A stretch of 64,000 bases of DNA from Polaribacter butkevichii (GTDB lineage Bacteria; Bacteroidota; Bacteroidia; Flavobacteriales; Flavobacteriaceae): positions 310,001 to 374,000 of the forward strand of contig NZ_CP150661.1 in NCBI RefSeq assembly GCF_038024105.1, written 5' to 3'. Position numbers and translations under genes: made by a program. Positions 39,741 to 48,900 of this stretch are shown piece by piece. The notes under the pieces were generated by a model. It searched no databases and was not told the DNA's origin. It worked only from the letters and a program-made list of their open reading frames with translations. Positions within the stretch are counted from its first letter, which is position 1; the number at the start of each line of letters is the position of its first letter.

Positions 39741-41180
39741 ATGAAACATTATAAGCAATATATCAACGGTCAGTTTGTAGACTCTAAAGCAACCTCAGTA
39801 ATAGAAATACTAAATCCTTGTACAGAAGAAGTTATTAGTACTATTTCTTCTGGTACAGTAGAGGATGCAAATAATGCGTTAGAAGCTGCTCAAATAGCAC
39901 AACCTGCTTGGGAAGCTCTACCTGCAATACAGCGTGCTCAGTTTTTACATAAAATGGCAGATGTTATTAGAGAAAACCGTGTTTTTTTAGCAGAAACACT
40001 ATCTAAAGAACAAGCAAAAGTAATTGGTTTAGCGCAAGTAGAAATTGATGTAACTGCAGATTATTTTGATTACAACGCAGGTTGGGCTCGTAGAATTGAG
40101 GGAGAAATTATTCAAAGTGATCGTGCAAAAGAACATATTTATTTACACAAAGTTCCAATTGGGGTTGCTGTAGGTATTTGTCCTTGGAATTTTCCGTTTT
40201 TTGTAATGGCTCGTAAAGTGGCAGCTTCTTTAATAACAGGTAATACCTGTGTTATTAAACCAAGTTCTGAAGCACCAAATACAATTATGGAGTTTGCAGA
40301 TTTTATTCAAAAAATAAATTTGCCTAATGGTGTTTTAAATTTTGTTTGTGGAGCAGGAAGAACTGTAGGTAACGCGTTATCTAAAAGTCCTATTACAGGA
40401 ATTATTAGTTTAACCGGAAGTGTAGGAGCTGGTCAGAAAATTATGACTGCAGCAGCAGAAAACATTACTAAAGTTTCTTTAGAATTAGGAGGTAAAGCAC
40501 CTGCAATTGTTTGTGCAGATGCTAATATGGAACTTGCTTTAAATTCAATTGTATCTTCTAAAGTAATATTTAGTGGACAAGTTTGTAATTGTGCAGAAAG
40601 AGTTTATGTAGAAGACAGTATTTATGATGAGTTTGTAGAGAAATTAACTAAAAAAATGAGCGAAGTAGTTGTTGGAGATGCTTTAACAGGTACGGATGCT
40701 GATATGAGTAGTTTAGTTTCTAAATCTCAATTAGATAAGATTTCTGAAATGGTTGAGTTTGCCAAAAAAGAAGGGGCAGAGGTATTAACCGGTGGAAACA
40801 GACCTGATAAATTTGATAGAGGTTATTTTTATAACCCAACACTTTTAACAAATGTTACTCAACAAATGGAAATTATTCAAGAAGAGGTTTTTGGACCTGT
40901 TTTACCAGTAATGAAATTTGGTTCTTTAGATGAAGCAATTGCATTATCTAATGATTGTCAATATGGATTAACATCTTCTATATTTTCTGAAAACTATAAC
41001 AATATTATGCAAGCTACTAATAATTTACATTTTGGTGAAACATATGTAAATAGAGAACATTTTGAAGCAATTCAAGGTTTTCATGCTGGATGGAAAAAAT
41101 CTGGAGTAGGAGGAGCAGATGGTAAACATGGTATGGAAGAATATCTTCATACTCGTGTTGTATATGCAAAATACTACTAG
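39741..41180 (+). CDS. aldA: Lactaldehyde dehydrogenase (aldehyde dehydrogenase family)
   Basis: This 479-residue aldehyde dehydrogenase has the NAD-binding GICPWNFPFF region, the Glu in VSLELGGKAPAIV and the catalytic Cys in SGQVCNCAERVYVED; the QVCNCAERVYV run is that of E. coli AldA. It oxidises L-lactaldehyde from the aldolase step to L-lactate in the cytoplasm. It ends the rhamnose operon and converges on the lactate-oxidising lut operon, separated by a bidirectional terminator, so the two operons meet at the shared metabolite. Confidence 0.92.
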   Translation: MKHYKQYINGQFVDSKATSVIEILNPCTEEVISTISSGTVEDANNALEAAQIAQPAWEALPAIQRAQFLHKMADVIRENRVFLAETLSKEQAKVIGLAQVEIDVTADYFDYNAGWARRIEGEIIQSDRAKEHIYLHKVPIGVAVGICPWNFPFFVMARKVAASLITGNTCVIKPSSEAPNTIMEFADFIQKINLPNGVLNFVCGAGRTVGNALSKSPITGIISLTGSVGAGQKIMTAAAENITKVSLELGGKAPAIVCADANMELALNSIVSSKVIFSGQVCNCAERVYVEDSIYDEFVEKLTKKMSEVVVGDALTGTDADMSSLVSKSQLDKISEMVEFAKKEGAEVLTGGNRPDKFDRGYFYNPTLLTNVTQQMEIIQEEVFGPVLPVMKFGSLDEAIALSNDCQYGLTSSIFSENYNNIMQATNNLHFGETYVNREHFEAIQGFHAGWKKSGVGGADGKHGMEEYLHTRVVYAKYY

Positions 41181-41201
41181 TAGAATTTATACATACAAAA
41201 C

Positions 41202-41233
41202 AAAAAACTCAACTATATTTAGTTGAGTTTTTT
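41202..41233. terminator. Bidirectional terminator between aldA and lutC
   Basis: A perfect 13-bp stem (AAAAAACTCAACT, 41202-41214, against 41221-41233) around a 6-nt loop has an A-run on one arm and a T-run on the other. It can therefore end both the + strand rhamnose operon and the - strand lut operon. Confidence 0.88.
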
Positions 41234-41257
41234 ATTTTATAAAAATAAGATGTTTTT

Positions 41258-41836
41258 TTAAACTAAAAAGACGGTTAAACTCATGGCTCCATGAGCACCA
41301 ACAACCAAACATTGCTCTATGTCTGCAGTTTTTGATGGACCAGAAATAAAAACCCCAAAGTTACGGTCTCTGTTACTGATTATGTCGTATGCTTCTAACA
41401 TGTGTAAACAAATTTTTTCTTTATCAAGTATTATAACTAGGTCGTTAGTTATAAAAGGTAAAGCTCTAACAATGCTAGTATCTGCTGTAACCCAAATAGC
41501 ACCATTTTCAGAAACACCTAATTCTCCTTCTACAATAGCAAGATCAATATCTTCTAAAGTATGAGGATCTGTATCTTTAGACACAGAAACAGTACCTAAT
41601 GTAGTTTTAGAAGATGTAGAAACTATACGTTTTGCTTTTGCGTAGGATTCTTTTATTTCAGCATCAATAGTTTCTATATTAATTTCTTTTATTCTTCCAC
41701 CAACTAAAACAATATTATCTTTAAATACTTCTTTTACATTTATATCTTCTGCAAAAATTTCTTTTTTAATTTCAGGAACTGTAAGTAGTTCTGGTTTGTT
41801 TTTCTTTATCGATTCTAAAATAGCTTCTCTACCCAT
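41258..41836 (-). CDS. lutC: Lactate utilization protein C (LUD domain)
   Basis: The start at 41836 is preferred: its ATG overlaps the lutB stop by 8 bp and gives MGREAILESIKKNKPEL; an ATG at 41866 would overlap lutB by 38 bp. The protein is a LUD-domain subunit (YAKAKRIVSTSSKTTLG, VSENGAIWVTAD, VFISGPSKTADIEQCLVVGAHG). With LutA and LutB it forms the iron-sulfur L-lactate dehydrogenase that oxidises L-lactate to pyruvate. It is the last gene of the lutABC operon. Context suggests its lactate comes mainly from rhamnose breakdown. Confidence 0.9.
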   Translation of the reverse strand: MGREAILESIKKNKPELLTVPEIKKEIFAEDINVKEVFKDNIVLVGGRIKEINIETIDAEIKESYAKAKRIVSTSSKTTLGTVSVSKDTDPHTLEDIDLAIVEGELGVSENGAIWVTADTSIVRALPFITNDLVIILDKEKICLHMLEAYDIISNRDRNFGVFISGPSKTADIEQCLVVGAHGAMSLTVFLV

Positions 41837-43196
41837 CTTTATTTCTTTTTTTAAACCATTCATCAAAATTATCGTTCTTTACTTCTGGTAAATCCCTTGC
41901 TTTACCCCAAGCATTTAGTTTATTATAAATCATAAACTTTGGGAAGTTTTTTAAAGCAAATCTAGCAGATTTACCTGCAAAATCGTACAAGCCAGGTTTA
42001 GATAATACAACTCCAGCAGTTTTTAAAACAGCTTTCTTTATAACTGGTTGTTTTTCTTCTTTAACAATTACTTGTCTCCACTTATAAAGTTGTTCGTGAA
42101 TATTAATTTTTACCGGACAAACGTTAGAACAAGAGCCACATAAGGTAGATGCAAATGGCAATGAACTGTGTTTTTTTAAATCCTTTCCAGGAGATAAAAT
42201 AGAACCAATTGGTCCGGGTATGGTGTAATCATAACTATGCCCACCACTTCTTCTGTAAATAGGGCAGGTATTCATGCATGCACCACAACGTATACAATGT
42301 AAAGAAGCTCTAAAATCTTCTCTACTTAATTGTTCTGTTCTACCATTATCTACAATAATAATGTGCATTTCTTTTCCTTCTTCTGCTTTATTAAAATGAG
42401 AAGAATAGGTAGTAATTGGCTGTCCTGTAGCACTTCTTGCAAGTAATCTTAAGAAAACACCTAAGTGTTTTTCTTGCGGAATAATTTTTTCTATTCCCAT
42501 ACAAGCAATATGTGCTTTTGCTAAATGAACACCCATATCTGCGTTTCCTTCATTTGTACAAACAACAACCCCACCAGTATCTGCAACAGCAAAATTAACT
42601 CCCGTAATAGCAACATCTGCTTTTAAAAACTTATTTCTAAGATGTTTACGTGCTTCACTTACTAAATATTCTGGGTTTCCTTGACTTGGTTTTGTACCTA
42701 AATGTTCTTGAAACAATACATCTACTTCTTCTTTTGTTTTATGAATTGCAGGAAGCACAATATGACTTGGCGGTTCTTTTGCTAATTGTACAATACGTTC
42801 ACCTAAATCGGTATCTATAACTTCAATGCCTTTTTTTTCCAAATAAGGATTTAAATGGCACTCTTCTGTAAGCATCGATTTACTTTTTACTACTTTTTTA
42901 GCATCATGTTTAACAAGAATACTGTTTACAATTTCATTATGTTCTTCTGCATTTGAAGCCCAATGAACATGTATACCATTTTTTTTAGCGTTCGATTCAA
43001 ACTGAATTAAATATTCATCTAAATTAGATAAAACATTAGCTTTAATGCCAGAACCTAATTCTCTTAAATATTCCCAACCTTGTACTTTATGTGCAGAGTT
43101 ATCTCTTTTTTCTCTAACATACCAAAGTGCCTTATCATGCCAGTTTACTTTCGCTTCATCTTTATTAAATATTTCTGCTTTTTCTGAGTGCTTCAT
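41829..43196 (-). CDS. lutB: Lactate utilization iron-sulfur protein B
   Basis: This 455-residue protein has an N-terminal LUD domain (about 60-290, with VNFAVADTGGVVVCTNEGN) and a C-terminal ferredoxin-like part with two cluster motifs, CIRCGACMNTCPIY and CGSCSNVCPVKI. It is the electron-transfer and substrate-binding subunit of the LutABC lactate oxidase system. It follows lutA by 2 bp and overlaps lutC, so the three are translationally coupled. Confidence 0.94.
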   Translation of the reverse strand: MKHSEKAEIFNKDEAKVNWHDKALWYVREKRDNSAHKVQGWEYLRELGSGIKANVLSNLDEYLIQFESNAKKNGIHVHWASNAEEHNEIVNSILVKHDAKKVVKSKSMLTEECHLNPYLEKKGIEVIDTDLGERIVQLAKEPPSHIVLPAIHKTKEEVDVLFQEHLGTKPSQGNPEYLVSEARKHLRNKFLKADVAITGVNFAVADTGGVVVCTNEGNADMGVHLAKAHIACMGIEKIIPQEKHLGVFLRLLARSATGQPITTYSSHFNKAEEGKEMHIIIVDNGRTEQLSREDFRASLHCIRCGACMNTCPIYRRSGGHSYDYTIPGPIGSILSPGKDLKKHSSLPFASTLCGSCSNVCPVKINIHEQLYKWRQVIVKEEKQPVIKKAVLKTAGVVLSKPGLYDFAGKSARFALKNFPKFMIYNKLNAWGKARDLPEVKNDNFDEWFKKRNKDG

Positions 43197-43198
43197 AC

Positions 43199-43945
43199 TT
43201 ATAAACTACTATTTAATATTTCTGCAATATGCATAACCTTTAAAGGTTGTTTGTTTCTATTGATTAAGCCTTCTAGATGCATTAAACAAGAATGATCTGC
43301 TCCGGTTATTACTTCTACATCACTATCTAAATGATCTTGAATTCTGTCTTTTCCCATTTTTACAGATATTGCTTCTTCAAAAACAGAAAATGTTCCTCCA
43401 AAACCGCAACATTCATCTTTTCTGTTTAAAGACATTAATTCTAGTCCTTTAACATTGTTTAATAAATCTTCTTCTGTAGAAAAATGTGGTCCCATCACTT
43501 CAGAACATGAGCCTAGTTTTAAACCTCGTAAACCATGGCAACTTTTGTGTAGACCAACTTTGTGTGGAAAAGAAGCGCCTAAATCTGTGACACCAAGAAT
43601 TTTTACAAGGAATTCACAAAGTTCATAAGCATTATTTCTTACTTTAATAACTTCAGGCGTTTGTTCTAAAATATCAAAGTGATGTTTTACATGATAAATA
43701 CAACTTCCGGATGGCCCAACGATATAATCATATTCTTTAAAGTTTTCTACAAAAAGATTGCAGGCTCCTTTAGAATCTTCTTCATATCCAGAATTTCCCA
43801 GCGGTTGTCCGCAACAAGTTTGTCCTTGTGGATAATAAACATCTACATTTAATTTTTCTAATAACTCTAAAGTTGCAATAGCAACCTGAGGGTATAATTG
43901 GTTAATATAACAGGGTATAAATAAACCTACTTTTGTTTTTTTCAT
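43199..43945 (-). CDS. lutA: Lactate utilization (Fe-S)-binding protein A
   Basis: This 248-residue protein has the two cysteine-rich CCG domains of the LutA/GlpC/HdrB type: TCCGQPLGNSGY with an earlier GLFIPCYINQLYP, and KSCHGLRGLKLG with DECCGFGGTFSVFEE. It carries the Fe-S cluster of the L-lactate-oxidising complex. It is the first gene of the lut operon, downstream of regulon promoter P5 with a predicted leader of about 25 nt. Confidence 0.94.
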   Translation of the reverse strand: MKKTKVGLFIPCYINQLYPQVAIATLELLEKLNVDVYYPQGQTCCGQPLGNSGYEEDSKGACNLFVENFKEYDYIVGPSGSCIYHVKHHFDILEQTPEVIKVRNNAYELCEFLVKILGVTDLGASFPHKVGLHKSCHGLRGLKLGSCSEVMGPHFSTEEDLLNNVKGLELMSLNRKDECCGFGGTFSVFEEAISVKMGKDRIQDHLDSDVEVITGADHSCLMHLEGLINRNKQPLKVMHIAEILNSSL

Positions 43946-43974
43946 CTTTGTTTTGATTATTTTCTAATCAGAGA

Positions 43975-44020
43975 TAAAATTATACTATTCTTATAGTTTA
44001 GCTGTCCTGTTGTAACCTGA
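43975..44020 (-). promoter_or_regulatory. Regulon promoter P5: two operator copies plus -7-like box, upstream of lutA
   Basis: On the - strand there are TCAGGTTA (44020-44013) and ACAGGACA (44010-44003), 10 bp apart. The T of TAATTTTA (43982-43975), one mismatch from TAnnTTTG, is 21 bp beyond the last base of ACAGGACA. It lies about 30 bp from the lutA ATG. Confidence 0.72.
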
Positions 44021-44140
44021 AAAGAGGATGTTTTTCAATAATAAATTCTATATTTTTTTGTAAATTAGAATTTGAACTCTTTGTTATTGATATAATAAGG
44101 TTTTGTTTATAGAAAATTAAGTTATTTACGTTAACCAACA

Positions 44141-44180
44141 TAGTACAGGATAGGATTTTAAAGGCTACAGTATATTTTCG
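44141..44180 (+). promoter_or_regulatory. Regulon promoter P6: ACAGGATA plus -7-like box, upstream of the permease
   Basis: TAGTACAGGATA (44141-44152) contains the octamer at 44145-44152. Its last base is 21 bp upstream of the T of TATTTTCG (44173-44180), one mismatch from TAnnTTTG. The flanking TAGT is the same linker seen between repeats in P3. Confidence 0.68.
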
Positions 44181-44252
44181 TCAAAACAATAAAATAATTC
44201 GTAGAAGTATATAGCATACTTCTTCATCTTAAAAACAATTAGAACTATAAGT

Positions 44253-45674
44253 ATGACACAATATCACCAAGAAGAAGACATTTTAACAGAAGAGGTTGGA
44301 GGGGAATTTGAAAGAACCCCTGTACCAAAATCTAAACTAAAAAATTGGAAAAGTTTTATAGGAATGTATGCCGGAGAACATGCTGCGGGTACAGAGTTTA
44401 TGATTGGACCATTATTTTTAACGGCCGGTGTTAGTGCTTTCGATTTGATTGTTGGCTTGTTATTTGGAAATATTTTAGCGGTATTAAGTTGGAGGTATTT
44501 AACAGCAGAAATTGCAGTAAAAAATAGACTAACTTTATATTATCAACTAGAAAAAATTTGTGGAAAAAAATTAGTAACGGGATATAATTTAGCAAACGGA
44601 ATTTTATTTTGTTTTTTAGCAGGATCTATGATAACTGTATCTGCAACAGCAGTTGGTATTCCTTTTGATATGCCCATGCCAAAGCTAGACGATACATTAC
44701 CTAATGGAATGACATGGATTATTATAGTAATTATAATTGGTGCAGTTATTTCTATAATTGCAGCAAGAGGTTATGATACGGTTACAAAAGCAGCCAATTG
44801 GATGTCTCCTATTATAGTAATTGCATTTATAGCTTGTGGTGTTGTTGCTTTGAGTCAATTAGGAGTATCTAGTTTTTCTGATTTTTGGAATATTTGGGGA
44901 GAAGGAGCAGAACCATTTCCTGGGCAAACTAAATTTACATTTTGGCATGTAGTTATTTGGTCTTGGTTTGCAAATGGAGCAATGCATGTTGGTATGTCTG
45001 ATTTATCTGTATTTAGATTTGCTAAAGAAGCTAAAGCTGGTTGGGCAACTGCGGCAGGTATGTATGTGGGGCATTATATGGCATGGATAGCTGCAGCCTT
45101 ACTTTATGCAGTATATGTAAAATCTCCTGAAGCATTATCTTTTTTAAATAACGGACAAGCTCCTCCTGTAGCTCCTGGACCTATGGCTTATAATGCTATT
45201 GGAGTTTTAGGTATTATTGCTGTGGTATTGGCAGGTTGGACTACCGCAAACCCAACAATTTATAGAGCAGGATTAGCTTTTCAGGCAATATTGCCTAAGC
45301 TATCTACAGCTAAAGTAACAATCTTAGCAGGAGCTATTGCAACAATTGCAGGTTTATTCCCTGCATTTGCAATGAAATTATTAGGATTTGTTGCTTTATA
45401 CGGGTTTATATTAGCGCCATTTGGTGCCATTATTGCTTTTGAGCATTTCTTCCATGAAAAATGGGGAATTACAAAAAATTATGCAGAAGTTGCAGGTTTA
45501 CAAATAAACAAAGCAGTGCTTTTTGCATGGGCAATTAGTTTTGGGTTATTTTACTTTATTTCTATAAAATTTGATGTTTTCTTATCTTTTGTAACATTAC
45601 CATCTTGGTTGTTATGTGGATTTTTATTTATGGTATTTAGTAAATATTATCAAAAAAAAACAAATAAAAAATAA
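44253..45674 (+). CDS. NCS1-like (cytosine/purine permease family) transporter
   Basis: This 473-residue inner-membrane protein has about 12 hydrophobic segments from residue 50 on and a charged N-terminal tail (MTQYHQEEDILTEEVGG). EHAAGTEFMIGPLFLTAGV and VLAGWTTANPTIYRAGLAFQ resemble the conserved helices of the nucleobase-cation-symport-1 family. No nucleobase gene is near; it sits back to back with lutABC and shares the regulon motif. The natural guess is import of rhamnose or a related sugar or acid, since no RhaT or other sugar importer is in the window. That is inference; only the membrane-transporter call is firm. Confidence 0.75.
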   Translation: MTQYHQEEDILTEEVGGEFERTPVPKSKLKNWKSFIGMYAGEHAAGTEFMIGPLFLTAGVSAFDLIVGLLFGNILAVLSWRYLTAEIAVKNRLTLYYQLEKICGKKLVTGYNLANGILFCFLAGSMITVSATAVGIPFDMPMPKLDDTLPNGMTWIIIVIIIGAVISIIAARGYDTVTKAANWMSPIIVIAFIACGVVALSQLGVSSFSDFWNIWGEGAEPFPGQTKFTFWHVVIWSWFANGAMHVGMSDLSVFRFAKEAKAGWATAAGMYVGHYMAWIAAALLYAVYVKSPEALSFLNNGQAPPVAPGPMAYNAIGVLGIIAVVLAGWTTANPTIYRAGLAFQAILPKLSTAKVTILAGAIATIAGLFPAFAMKLLGFVALYGFILAPFGAIIAFEHFFHEKWGITKNYAEVAGLQINKAVLFAWAISFGLFYFISIKFDVFLSFVTLPSWLLCGFLFMVFSKYYQKKTNKK

Positions 45675-45680
45675 TATTGT

Positions 45681-45803
45681 ATGAAAAAATTAGTACTTCC
45701 TTTTAAGTTAATATTCTTAATAGTAACACTTCCTTTTGAGTTAACTAAAGGCAAGAAAAGGAAAGTGAAAAAACGGATTAAAAGTATCTTAATGAATTTT
45801 TAA
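45681..45803 (+). CDS. Small ORF of 40 residues, hydrophobic then strongly basic
   Basis: Six bases after the permease stop an ATG opens a 40-codon frame: a hydrophobic start (MKKLVLPFKLIFLIVTLPF) followed by a Lys/Arg-rich tail (TKGKKRKVKKRIKSILMNF). It could be a small membrane-associated partner of the permease, as small proteins of this shape often are, or a chance frame. I recognise no family. Confidence 0.4.
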   Translation: MKKLVLPFKLIFLIVTLPFELTKGKKRKVKKRIKSILMNF

Positions 45804-45862
45804 TTTTACATGTTTTTTCAAAAAAAATATTATGAGTAGTTAAAAAATTAATTTTCTTTTAG

Positions 45863-45904
45863 AAAAAAATAGCTGTATGAATTTCATACAGCTATTTTTT
45901 TTTT
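45863..45904. terminator. Bidirectional terminator between the permease unit and cobN
   Basis: ATAGCTGTATGAA (45869-45881) and its exact complement (45883-45895) form a perfect 13-bp stem around a single T, with A-run and T-run flanks. It sits between convergent genes and can stop transcription from both sides. Confidence 0.9.
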
Positions 45905-45952
45905 ACGTAAGTTAGATAAGGGTTTATAAATGTTTTAAAATAAATACCTGTT

Positions 45953-48900
45953 TTACTCTGTTAAAGCATCCGAATTTTTATAAATATCTTTTAATTCTTC
46001 AATAGTTTCTTCGGATGGATTTTCCCACATTCCTCTTTGAATCGCTTCTAACATTCGTTCCGACATATCTTTTAAAGCCCAAGGATTATGTTCTTCTATA
46101 AATGCTTTATTTTCTTCATCTAACAAATAAGTTTCGGTAATTTGTTCGTACATAAAATCTTCTATTAAATTGGTAGTAGCATCATACGCAAAAAGATAAT
46201 CCATTGTAGCGGCCATTTCAAAAGCACCTTTATAACCGTGATCTCGCATCCCTTGCATCCATTTCGGATTGACAACTCTCGAGCGAAATACTTTTAATAA
46301 TTCCTCTTTTAAAGATTTAATTTTCGGATTATCGGGGCGAGAGTGATCTCCAAAATACGTTTCAGGTTGTGAACCTTTTATGGTATTCACAGCTGCTGTC
46401 ATTCCTCCTTGAAACTGGTAATAATCATCAGAATCTAAAATATCATGCTCTCTATTATCTTGGTTTTGCATTACAACTTCAATTGATGATAATCGTTTTT
46501 TAAAGGTTTCATGTGCAGATTTACCGCTGTTGTTTTTACCAGAATAAGCATAACCACTCCAGTTGATATAAGCTTGTGCTAAATCATCGGAAGTAGTCCA
46601 GTTTTTACCATCAATTAAACCTTGTAATCCAGCGCCATAAGCACCAGGTTTCGAACCAAAAACTCTGTACAAAGCTCTTTCATTGGCTTGTTTATCATCT
46701 AAACCTTCTTGTTGCCATTGCTTTGTTTCTTCTTCTACACGTTTTTTTATAGGGTTCTGCTCATCTGTTTCATCTAATTGAGATACTTTTTCAATAGCGG
46801 CATTAAACAGCGAAATTAAATCGGGAAAAGCATCTCTAAAAAATCCAGAAATTCGTAACATGACATCGACTCTTGGTCTTCTAAGTTCTAAGGTAGAAAG
46901 TACTTTAAAATCTTTCACTCTACGGTTACTTCCTTGCCAAACGGGTTTTACACCAATTAAAGCCAAGGCTTGTGCAATATCGTCTCCACTAGTTCGCATT
47001 GTAGAAGTTCCCCATACAGATAAACCAATAGAAGTTGGGTATTCTCCGTTTTCTTGCAGGTAACGGTCAATTATATTTTGCGCACTTTTTTGACCTAATT
47101 GATAAGCCGTTTCAGACGGAACCGTGCGCACATCCACAGAATAAAAATTTCGTCCTGTAGGTAAAATATCTAAGCGACCTCTTGTTGGCGCACCAGAGCC
47201 ACCAGCGGGAATATATTGTCCGTTTAAACCTTTAATTAAATTACCAATTTCGTTAGAAGTTTTTTGCAAAACAGGTACGGTGTGTTGTAGTATGTATTTT
47301 ATAATTTGTGAAGTATCATCACCAATTTTATGAATAGGATTTCCATTTAACAATTGATGAACGATATTTTTCGCTTTGTTTTCTAAAAGTTCAACTGCTT
47401 GTCCAAAAGTTCTACAATGAATGCCGAATATTTCTTTATCAAAAGCATCAGAATAAACCACATTTATAGGATCGAAGTCGAGTTGTAAATCATCCGCTAA
47501 AGATTGTGTAATACCTTTTAAATTTCCTTGCGGTAAACGATGTAGAGCAACAATTAAATCTACTAATTTTTCATCGGTAGGCATTCTTCCTAAAATATGT
47601 AAACCACCTCTAATTTGAGATTCTTTTAGCTCACATAAATACCCATCTATAACTTCTAATAAAGCATCAATATCTTTTCCATCTTCGTTTAAATCAGATT
47701 TAAGATGACTTTCGTTAACCAACTTTTCAATTTTAGTTTTAATTAAAGTAGCTCTTTTTTTATCGACTAAAGCAGACTCATAAAACTCATCAATTAATAA
47801 TTCTAACTTTAAAAGATCCCCATAATTTTCAGCACGTGTCATTGGAGGAATCAAGTGATCTAATATAATTGCTTGGTTTCTTCTTTTAGCCTGTGTTCCT
47901 TCTCCTGGGTCATTAATAATAAAAGGATAAAAATGAGGAATGGGGCCTAAAATAGCCGCAGGAAAACATGTTTCTTTACTTAGCGCTACACTTTTTCCAG
48001 GCAACCATTCTAAATTTCCATGTTTACCAATATGTACTAAAGCATCTGCTTTAAAATCGTGTTGTAACCAAATATAATACGCTAAATAGGCTGGAGTAGG
48101 AGGCAAGTCGGGCGAATGATAACTGGCTTGTAAATCTAAATTATAACCTCTACTTGGTTGAATACTTATCAATACATTTTCAGAAAGGAATCCTGGAATT
48201 AAAAAATTTCCGTCTTTGTAATTAGGTGATTTTTCAGGATTTCCCCATTGCGCTTCTACTTTCTCACGAAGTTCGTCCGATAATTGATTATAGTATTTAT
48301 AAAATATTCCAATATCTAATTTAATGGTACGTCTTTCATTTAAAGTGTTTATCGTTTCTAAATCATTCGTAACAGCATTGGTTAATTTATTGATTAGTTC
48401 CTTAGTGGTTTTTGGATAATCAGTTGCTAAGCTATAATTCTCATCTGCCAATTGTGCTAGTATTTGCAAGGTGCTTTGCGGCGTATCTAAACCAACACCA
48501 TTTGCTAAACGACTATTTTTATTCGGATAATTAGGCAAAACTAAAGCGACTTTCTTTGCTGAATTATTTTTGTACTGCAAGTTTATCCAAGCTTTCGCCA
48601 TTTGTGCAACAAATTCACAACCTTCCATATTAGGAACATAAGAAACTACTTCAGAATCTGTTAAAATATCTTTTTCTATAGATTCTTTAAAGGATATTAC
48701 TTTCGATATAATTTTACCATCAACTTCAGGTAAGGCAATATTCATTGCAATATCCGTAGGCGGTAATCCGAAAGAACCTTCTAACCAACTTTCACGATTA
48801 CAGCTTCCAATGATGGCTTGTATAACAGGCACATTAAATACATCAAATAAACTTTGTGTTGTATCATGAAAGCCTTGCACACTAAAACCAGTTGTATTTA

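Larger units (their letters stand above)
43946..44252. other. 307-bp divergent regulatory region between lutA and the permease gene
   Basis: No gene is seen. It holds P5 for the - strand lut operon and P6 for the + strand permease, about 120 bp apart. The remaining sequence is A/T-rich without other structure that I can support. Confidence 0.7.
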
